DNA from: Nanobdellota archaeon
Lineage (GTDB): Archaea; Nanobdellota; Nanobdellia; Woesearchaeales; GW2011-AR15
Assembly: GCA_013335235.1 (NCBI GenBank)
Contig: JAAXVZ010000022.1
Location: 1 to 10,774, forward strand
Direction: 5' to 3'
Length of the DNA stretch: 10,774 nt
Made by a program: the position numbers and the translations under genes. Position 1 is the first letter of the stretch, and every line of letters starts with the position of its first letter. The notes under the pieces are model-generated. The model was not told where the DNA came from, searched no databases, and worked only from the letters and a program-made list of their open reading frames with translations. This document shows positions 7,801 through 10,774 of this stretch, one piece after another.

Positions 7801-9527
7801 TAAATGAGGAATGGCTCTGCTCAGTCACTCCCAACGATGGCTATGTTGATGGGAATACACTGAATTCAAGCTCAGTCACAATCCAGAATTCAGCGCCGAC
7901 ACATGATGCGCCTTATATCACACCCACATCACCGAACACTACAAGCAACCTTACCTGCAACTGGAACAATGTCCAGGATGTAGATGGGCATTCGGTTGTG
8001 AATATCACAAACTGGTATAAGAACAATGTTTCGACTACAGTACTATATATGCCCTTCGAAGGTGTGAATGGGAGAGAGAGAACTAATGCCACAGATTATT
8101 CAGGCTACGGTAACAACGGGACTGTTCTTGGAGCGGTATGGAACAGGACAGGAGGTAAAATTGGCGGAGGTTACGTATTTGATGGCACTAGCTCTAAAAT
8201 CGATTTTGGTGAAACACAATGGGATGGTTCATGGAAGAACCATACCTTATCTGTATGGATAAAATGGAATGGCAAAGGGTTAATGGCATACGATACTATA
8301 ATTTCTAAAGGACAGGGCCAGCCTGCAGGGTTTCAGTATTTTATATGGACTGGTGGAGGTGGCCTTGGCAACATACAGTTTAACATGAACAGCATCACTA
8401 GGACGGCTACAACACAATTGACTCCTAATGACGGGATGTGGCATTTCCTTGTGGTATCTTTAGATACATATAATGTCACTTTTTACTTAGATGGCGTTTT
8501 TGATGGATCATACAGCATTACTGAAGGAGGCAATAACGATTTTAAATTAGGCACAGGGTTCAGGGATGCAGCCACACCCACAGATTATTTTAACGGAAGC
8601 ATAGATGAGCTTAAAATCTATAGCCTTGCCCTATCTGAAGAGCAAATTCTAAACGAATATATTTCCGGTGTCGGCAATAAGTCCTCAAATACAGTCGTTT
8701 CTGATGAGATATTTAAAAATGAGCAATTGCTCTGCTCAGTCACACCTAATGATGGTTATACTGATGGCGAGACTAAAAATTCATCTTCTGTATCTATTGC
8801 AAATCTACCCCCAGGTATCCCAACATTATTGAGCCCATCTAACGGCAACACAACAATCTGGTCAAACCCGCCCACTTTATACTGGCAGAATGTGTCTGAT
8901 CCAGATGGAGACCAATTCAACTTTACAGTAAATATAACTTCAAGTGCCTGTCCTGACATAGGACTCTTCAATAATATAAGTGCCCTCAATTTCACACCGT
9001 CTTCAGAAATGCTATTTGACTGTGTCTACTTCTGGCAAGTTAGGGCGACAGACGGAGTAGAGAACGGAACATGGTCTGAAAAGTGGAATTTCTCGATACA
9101 GCCTGCGATAATACTAACGCTGACAACAAAGACAGTGGATTTCGGTACAGGTGTAAGAAACACTTCAGAGGATACAGATAACGGCCACAGCCCTTTAGTC
9201 GTCAGGAATGATGGGAACATTGTTGCGAACATAACCTATATCAGCATCAATCATTCCCTTTGGGACTCAGTGGGAGATAATACAGAGTATCTCCAGTTCA
9301 AGATAGACAACGATACCACAGAAGCAAATTCATTCAACTGGACAGCATCTACAACTGTCTGGACAAATCTTACAACTATAGACAACACAAATAAGACTGC
9401 GGTATGCTTCCTTGAATATAATGATGCCAATGATACAGCTGAAATAGATATCAAACTGACGATCCCATATGATGAACCGGGAGGACAGAAGACATCAACG
9501 ATATATATAATAGGCCAGCAATCATGA
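1854..9527 (+). CDS. Giant multi-cassette LamG/Ig-like surface protein (main part)
   Basis: 2557 codons from GTG 1854 to TGA. The GTG is a doubtful start: no signal peptide follows, and it lies inside an aspartate-rich loop (DVNSDSYND) whose first Asp is at 1851. Domain order by residue from that GTG: 1-186 beta-rich, unassigned; 187-287 simple Ig module; 288-393 Ig-like; 394-500 Ig-like with a CGSYSAW/CYQYTY cysteine pair; 502-1616 three LamG cassettes, the first with a propeller insert at 668-859; 1617-1717 second simple Ig module; 1718-2317 two more LamG cassettes; 2318-2417 FN3-like; 2418-2557 C-terminal domain ending DEPGGQKTSTIYIIG. N-X-S/T sequons number about 30 in the first 540 residues by hand count. 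There is no C-terminal hydrophobic segment, so it is probably secreted and held by a partner. Likely an archaeal adhesin or surface lectin; the ligand is unknown. Confidence 0.88.
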   Translation: MNSDSYNDAEGAYVFRASATSLDRNSLVFNISGVTYTRYTPVFKIYNYTANVLPTVILTNSTGSYTLTSGTDYNAAFQNNSNSSDIILVQYLRNIGSNVQFNINSESKGAISTIPGTRPFWTSSTNPDTCQNLKRGYSCTTSWTVNATGIPGDAYTFFVIYDASSYSDYVLSNETGRINITIDGGNMPDVTGLSITPPYPNTTSTLQCYATILSNFNSSLNVEYWWYNNSVLALSGNTTGVSNNTNTLISALGDGSTTYGETWNCTIRAYDGTSYSGYNSTAVYIYDQTNPSCQVLPIIEDSIFEYQYNSSYIIYYNNYTSGTFNVTVLASDSEAGIRNVTFPAAVSIGSVDTASPYQITYVWDQADSFDNNATATCYDATGNSNTTTFSIYLDNAGPTGGHVGYTGSFTNSTQVTFSSGSDAGSGVNASRPRLFRKSANVLDNNICGSYSAWSPIGSPAPSSPYIDSLTGTICYQYTYAVWDNVENNANFTNTSELIYNNRPTHTAPNITPAFANATSNLTCNWNSVSDLDGNTVRNITNWYKNNVSTTVLYMPFEGVGGRESTDATDYSGYGNNGTVFGAQFNRTGGRVGGAYSFDGIDDFISTPASISLSPNSNITIEGWIRMNESYNMTADSVYGVVDKGDYQLFLANYDGKLYWVLNDAAADAFSWPTGQNLVSNVFGMAVWNSDLYVSGDFADAGGDSDADRIAKWDGSAFSWPTGQNLSGAVSSMAVWDGDLYIGGSFADAGGDSDADRIAKWDGSAFSWPTGQTPSSDILSMVVWNGDLIIGGQFTAAGGDPDANYIAKWNGTAFSWPTGQGLSSLVYSMAVWNGDLYVGGSFADAGGDSDADRIGKFGTSSVKSIASATSQWTSNTWYHIAGTYDGTYMRLFVNGVLENSAATSISVDSTGKELYIGKMHGNQFGGLYGSSETGELFQGTIDEIKIYNSSVSADQILADYNAGSISRNSIILIRNETSVNETWLCSVTPNDGYSDGVTLNSSSITILNTPPTHGTPFITPSLPNTTSDLTCNWNSIQDIDGDEVVNITNWYKNNVSATVLYMPFEGVNGRESTNATDYSGFGNNGTVFGAAWDRTGGKVGGGYNFDGDLDYIGLRNPIRQVDTFTISLWVKPKFTSDNAIFFSTTSSNEGWAVAMDRSYGDCGNGDICIWLYRDGVGGYIDYAYDLPVNQWSHLAVTYSNITGELVIYLNGTRLHNETTAWHPATGGAQYSSINYGDPTWGPADMYLNGSIDEIKIYNYTLTQPQVLTEYLAGVSAINANIIDQNETSANEQWICAVTPNDGYTDGVTKNSTAVSVQNLAPTHDTPFITPSLPNTTSNLTCNWNSVSDLDNDNVVNITTWYKNNVSTTVLYMPFEGVNGRESTNATDYSGYGNNGTVFGATWNRTGGKVGGAYAFDGSDDYINTNLSFTGVQNFTVTLWAYTRVQEDYKTFWSSDVAGGGCGGDGLFLGNSGILYFRVAGAYVTATIANITNRWVHVSATYNPTSRKVFIDGMQNLSDAGGSATTGNVNFQIGAYNNCIANSNFNGSIDEVRVYNYTLSPEQIWADYQIGLSNRTANLIVSNELALNHQWTCSVTPNDGYADGISLNSSSVTVQSGNIAPSVTAFTLRPLIANTSSILECNATIVDDMNTTSNVEYWWHNSSSLMLGGNKTVLNNTNTIISTLGAGNTTKYELWNCTIRAYDGSLYSGYNSTTLNISNEPPLHGMPTIIPALPNKTSNLTCNWNSASDSDSDNILNITNWYRNNVSTTVLYLPFEGGSNSTYTSDYSGHGNEGIVYGATWNRTGGMVGGAYSFDDDSNYIDTNYNFSGLESFTVSLWAYTRNQGNYRTFWSAYDNSIFCGGDGLFLGNSNVLYFRVAGDLRQSTIGNITNNWVNIVAMYNSTGRFVYIDGKLNLSDVGGSPTTGVTPLQIGEYDDCTGGTNFLGLIDEFKFYNYTLSLQQIQADYQAGLTGHPSGIIINSETSVNEEWLCSVTPNDGYVDGNTLNSSSVTIQNSAPTHDAPYITPTSPNTTSNLTCNWNNVQDVDGHSVVNITNWYKNNVSTTVLYMPFEGVNGRERTNATDYSGYGNNGTVLGAVWNRTGGKIGGGYVFDGTSSKIDFGETQWDGSWKNHTLSVWIKWNGKGLMAYDTIISKGQGQPAGFQYFIWTGGGGLGNIQFNMNSITRTATTQLTPNDGMWHFLVVSLDTYNVTFYLDGVFDGSYSITEGGNNDFKLGTGFRDAATPTDYFNGSIDELKIYSLALSEEQILNEYISGVGNKSSNTVVSDEIFKNEQLLCSVTPNDGYTDGETKNSSSVSIANLPPGIPTLLSPSNGNTTIWSNPPTLYWQNVSDPDGDQFNFTVNITSSACPDIGLFNNISALNFTPSSEMLFDCVYFWQVRATDGVENGTWSEKWNFSIQPAIILTLTTKTVDFGTGVRNTSEDTDNGHSPLVVRNDGNIVANITYISINHSLWDSVGDNTEYLQFKIDNDTTEANSFNWTASTTVWTNLTTIDNTNKTAVCFLEYNDANDTAEIDIKLTIPYDEPGGQKTSTIYIIGQQS
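2412..2714 (+). repeat. Simple Ig module 1 (no LamG inserted)
   Basis: A 101-residue Ig-like module. It has PNTTSTLQC (B-strand Cys), NVEYWWYNN (C-strand Trp), ETWNCTIRAYDG (F-strand Cys) and a closing strand YNSTAVYI. It is paralogous to the module at 6702-7004, sharing WNCTIRAYDG, YSGYNST and NNTNT. It has the same Cys/Trp/Cys landmarks as the split Ig halves of the LamG cassettes, so it looks like the uninterrupted form of that fold. Confidence 0.7.
2715..3032 (+). other. Ig-like domain
   Basis: About 106 residues of beta-type sequence with the signature SDSEAGIRNVTFP, a VWDQAD turn and a closing strand before DNAGPTGG. One Cys near the start and one in ATCYDATGNS could pair. It resembles bacterial Ig-like domains in which a 'DxxAGI' motif precedes the core strands. 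Assigned by pattern only. Confidence 0.5.
3033..3354 (+). other. Ig-like domain with CGSYSAW/CYQY cysteine pair
   Basis: It begins at DNAGPTGG and has SGSDAGSGVN, RLFRKSA, NICGSYSAW, TICYQYTYAVWDNV and a final NFTNTSE. This order (SDxGSGV, LxR, CGxxxxW, CYxYxYxVxDNVxN) is a pattern I recall from bacterial Ig-like repeats in large surface proteins. The two Cys are expected to form a disulfide. A transfer link with bacteria is possible but not shown by this sequence alone. Confidence 0.55.
3942..4018 (+). repeat. 77-bp near-identical direct repeat, copy 1
   Basis: Matches 4086-4162 with one mismatch (T at 3971 against C at 4115). About 61% G+C by hand count, well above the surrounding sequence. 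It lies across the junction of repeat units 1 and 2. The synonymous near-identity suggests a recent duplication or gene conversion. Confidence 0.85.
4086..4162 (+). repeat. 77-bp near-identical direct repeat, copy 2
   Basis: Second copy of the block at 3942-4018, offset by exactly one 144-bp unit, lying across the junction of units 2 and 3. The matching stretch at the junction of units 3 and 4 (from 4230) has diverged considerably, so the first pair is the youngest or most recently converted. Confidence 0.85.
4875..5804 (+). repeat. Cassette B: Ig with inserted LamG 3
   Basis: Opening Ig half has PNTTSDLTCNWNS and ITNWYKNN. LamG 3 starts at VLYMPFEGVNGREST, with YNFDGDLDYI, the core strand WSHLAVTYSN and closing NGSIDEIKIYNYTL. 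The closing Ig half has EQWICAVTPNDG. The LamG core holds an extra Cys pair (GDCGNGDIC) not found in the others. Bases 5031-5086 match 5961-6016 in cassette C with a single mismatch. Confidence 0.8.
5805..6701 (+). repeat. Cassette C: Ig with inserted LamG 4
   Basis: Opening half has LTCNWNSVSDLDNDN and ITTWYKNN. LamG 4 has AFDGSDDYI, FTVTLWAYTR, GGGCGGDGLFLGNS, LYFRVAG, the core WVHVSATYN and closing NGSIDEVRVYNYTL. Closing half has HQWTCSVTPNDG. The lectin core is closely related to that of cassette D, although the simple Ig module at 6702-7004 now separates them. Confidence 0.8.
6702..7004 (+). repeat. Simple Ig module 2 (no LamG inserted)
   Basis: A 101-residue module paralogous to 2412-2714: NTSSILEC, NVEYWWHNSS, LWNCTIRAYDG and GYNSTTLNI. 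It has the same length as the first copy although the two are 4.3 kb apart. It sits between two closely related LamG cassettes, which suggests insertion of this module between duplicated cassettes or duplication of a larger block. Confidence 0.7.
7005..7889 (+). repeat. Cassette D: Ig with inserted LamG 5
   Basis: Opening half has LTCNWNSASDSDSDN and ITNWYRNN. LamG 5 starts at VLYLPFEGGSNSTYT, lacking the GREST-NATDYSG wording of the other cassettes. It has FTVSLWAYTR, FCGGDGLFLGNS, LYFRVAGD, WVNIVAMYN and LIDEFKFYNYTL. Closing half has EEWLCSVTPNDG. The segment at 7281-7340 is only about 22% G+C by hand count, so its base composition departs from its neighbours. Confidence 0.8.
7890..8804 (+). 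repeat. Cassette E: Ig with inserted LamG 6
   Basis: Opening half has LTCNWNNVQDVDG and ITNWYKNN. LamG 6 starts at VLYMPFEGVNGRER, with YVFDGTSSKIDFG, HTLSVWIKW, a glycine run (TGGGGLGN), the core strand WHFLVVSLDTYN and closing NGSIDELKIYSLAL. Closing half has EQLLCSVTPNDG, where the usual Trp before the Cys is replaced. The last cassette before the C-terminal domains. Confidence 0.8.
8805..9104 (+). other. FN3-like domain
   Basis: About 100 residues beginning PPGIPTLLSPSNG, with PTLYWQNVSDPDGD, FNFTVNIT, CVYFWQVRATDG and a closing WSEKWNFSI. This is the classic order of fibronectin type III-like domains (P-x-L-xSP, LxWxxxxDPDGD, YxWxVxAxDG). Likely a stalk or spacer between the lectin array and the C-terminal domain. 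Two Cys may pair. Confidence 0.65.
9105..9524 (+). other. C-terminal domain of the giant protein, no membrane anchor
   Basis: Last 140 residues: LTTKTVDFGTG, PLVVRNDGNIVANITYI, LWDS, YLQFKI, then AEIDIKLTIPYDEPGG and STIYIIG. I recall similar C-terminal sequences in DPANN secreted proteins, but I can name no family. It ends IIGQQS without a hydrophobic helix or sorting tail. Being the conserved end of a protein whose gene overlaps a membrane-anchored Ig protein, it is the best candidate for the part that docks to that partner (inference). Confidence 0.5.
9524..9527 (+). promoter_or_regulatory. ATGA stop-start overlap (translational coupling)
   Basis: The ATG of the membrane protein shares bases with the TGA of the giant gene (frame change of -1). 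No convincing Shine-Dalgarno sequence lies just upstream; a GGGAGGA at about 9479-9485 is some 40 bases away and too far. Reinitiation by ribosomes finishing the giant gene is the likely way the second gene is translated, which ties their expression together. Confidence 0.8.
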
Positions 9528-10774
9528 ATAGTAAAATAGCAGTAGGAATCGCACTTATCTTGCTCAGCTTCAGCTTTGCACATGCTGTCGGTGTCGCTCC
9601 TGCAAGGACAGAGGTCTTCTACGAATCCCTGAAAGAGACTGATATCATCTTCAATGTGATAAATAATGAGCAATCTTCTGGAAAGATAGCTTTGATAGCA
9701 AAAGGTGACCTTGCAGAATACATAACTTTTGAGAGTGATAGTGTCTATATCAGCTCAGAGGAATACCAGAAGCCTGTAAAATACAAGATAAATTTCCCGG
9801 TGAAGATGTCTCCTGGCCAGCACACAGCAGATATATGGGTAGTTAAATCTGACCAGGATCCAAGCAAGGCAGAAGGAGATATCCTGAATGTGAATATCGG
9901 CGTGATACACAAGCTGATTGTGAATGTACCTTATCCTGACCAGTTCATTGATGGGATGCTATATATTAAGCCAGCGCTGCCTGGTGAAGAGGCTGAGTTC
10001 ACTATAATGCTGTCTAATATTGGAACAAAAGACATTTCCAGTGTAAAAGCGCAGATACTCATAACAGACCCGGAGAACCAGGGAGTTGCCAAGCTTTCAA
10101 CAAATGAGATCGGATTGAAACAGAAAGAGAAGTCAAAGATAATCGCTAAATGGCGCCCAGATCAAGTGCAAGGCACGTTCAAGGCCCAGGCAATCGTAGA
10201 ATATGATGGCGGCAAGATAATTGTCCTGGAAAAAGGATTTGACATAGGAGAACCGCTCTTGGAGATAGAGACGATTACAGTAGAGAGCTTCAGGCTCGGG
10301 ACCATAGCGAAATTTGATATAATGCTCAAAAATACCTGGAATCAAGATCTGATAAATATCTTTGGAGATACGGAGATAAGGGATAGTCAAGGAACAATAG
10401 TCAGCAAGTACAAGACCTCTGCAATAGATGTGCCTTCTTTCGGCAGGAAGGAGCTTGGAGCATACTGGGACACAAAACAGGCATCAGAAGGAGATTATAT
10501 GATTTCAGTGCGCAGACCTTATCTTGGCAAGCTGAAGGAAGAGACATACAGGCTAAAGGTTGAGACCGATAGGATAACCGTTAACTCGCTTACAGGCCAG
10601 GTGATATCTGATGCGCCAGATTCACCTACTTCAAATACCTGGCTATTTGTATTAATTGGGCTTGTGGCCATGCTGAGCGGGACGATTGTTTTCCTATCGA
10701 TGATAAAGAGCAGGAAACAGAAGTCAAGGCTGCATCAAGCGCAGCAAGAGGCAGTTAAGGCTCCTGTGCAAAGC
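9524..10774 (+). CDS. Signal-peptide, Ig-like, single-pass membrane protein (3' partial)
   Basis: ATG 9524 overlaps the upstream TGA by 4 bases (ATGA). 417 codons are open to the right edge, so the stop lies beyond. Residues 1-about 21 form a signal peptide (MNSKIAVGIALILLSFSFA, then HAVGVAP). Residues about 22-125 form a beta domain opening VAPARTEVFY. Two more CARDB/NEW3-like Ig domains follow (GEEAEFTIMLSNIGT near 158-172, GTIAKFDIMLKNTWNQ near 260-275). Residues 373-394 are a membrane helix (WLFVLIGLVAMLSGTIVFL), followed by the basic tail KSRKQKSR. Topology: domains outside, tail inside. It has no cysteine and no N-X-S/T sequon in 417 residues, unlike its neighbour. The plan resembles bacterial WxL-interacting proteins (DUF916/DUF3324), but I claim only analogy. 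Inferred role: anchor or escort for the giant secreted protein. Confidence 0.88.
   Translation, partial: MNSKIAVGIALILLSFSFAHAVGVAPARTEVFYESLKETDIIFNVINNEQSSGKIALIAKGDLAEYITFESDSVYISSEEYQKPVKYKINFPVKMSPGQHTADIWVVKSDQDPSKAEGDILNVNIGVIHKLIVNVPYPDQFIDGMLYIKPALPGEEAEFTIMLSNIGTKDISSVKAQILITDPENQGVAKLSTNEIGLKQKEKSKIIAKWRPDQVQGTFKAQAIVEYDGGKIIVLEKGFDIGEPLLEIETITVESFRLGTIAKFDIMLKNTWNQDLINIFGDTEIRDSQGTIVSKYKTSAIDVPSFGRKELGAYWDTKQASEGDYMISVRRPYLGKLKEETYRLKVETDRITVNSLTGQVISDAPDSPTSNTWLFVLIGLVAMLSGTIVFLSMIKSRKQKSRLHQAQQEAVKAPVQS

Noticed and set aside
9251..9673. 140-codon open frame on the - strand across the gene overlap
   Set aside because: It is antisense to the C-terminal domain and the signal peptide, both of which make clear protein sense on the + strand.

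Overview
The window lies almost entirely inside one giant secreted-protein gene on the + strand. A small membrane-protein gene follows it, overlaps it by 4 bp and runs off the right edge. Asn/Ser/Thr-rich sequence dense in N-X-S/T sequons, tandem LamG lectin cassettes joined by Ig-like pieces carrying TCNWN and CSVTPNDG motifs, and heavy use of AGG/AGA (Arg) and ATA (Ile) codons fit an archaeon. The best guess is a DPANN lineage such as Woesearchaeota or Pacearchaeota. This rests on remembered family resemblance, not a search. No RNA genes, mobile elements, CRISPR arrays, promoters or terminators were found, and no stretch over 300 bases lacks a coding frame.

Layout. Positions 3-1778 are the end of a reading frame whose start lies upstream. 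It stops at a single TAG (1776-1778), but the same frame stays open without another stop to TGA at 9525-9527. The 567-codon and 2557-codon ORFs are therefore most simply two parts of one gene: 3174 codons in the window, with no 5' end yet. The nominal start of the second part (GTG 1854) lacks a signal peptide and cuts through an aspartate-rich loop. I keep both parts as separate CDS entries and flag the junction.

Domain order is: LamG 1 (3-about 513) and its closing Ig half; uncharacterised beta-rich domains spanning the TAG (about 645-2411); a simple Ig module (2412-2714); two further Ig-like domains (2715-3354); cassettes A, B and C (3357-6701); a second simple Ig module (6702-7004); cassettes D and E (7005-8804); an FN3-like domain (8805-9104); and a C-terminal domain (9105-9524). 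Each cassette reads as a LamG domain inserted into the middle of an Ig domain. In cassette A the LamG is itself interrupted by four exact 144-bp (48-residue) propeller-type repeats, giving Ig[LamG[propeller]] nesting.

The last gene (9524 to beyond 10774) encodes a signal peptide, Ig-like domains, one C-terminal membrane helix and a basic tail. The giant protein has no visible C-terminal membrane anchor, so I infer a translationally coupled two-gene surface module in which the small protein anchors or escorts the large adhesin-like one. The likely role is carbohydrate or cell-surface binding outside the cell. This is inference.
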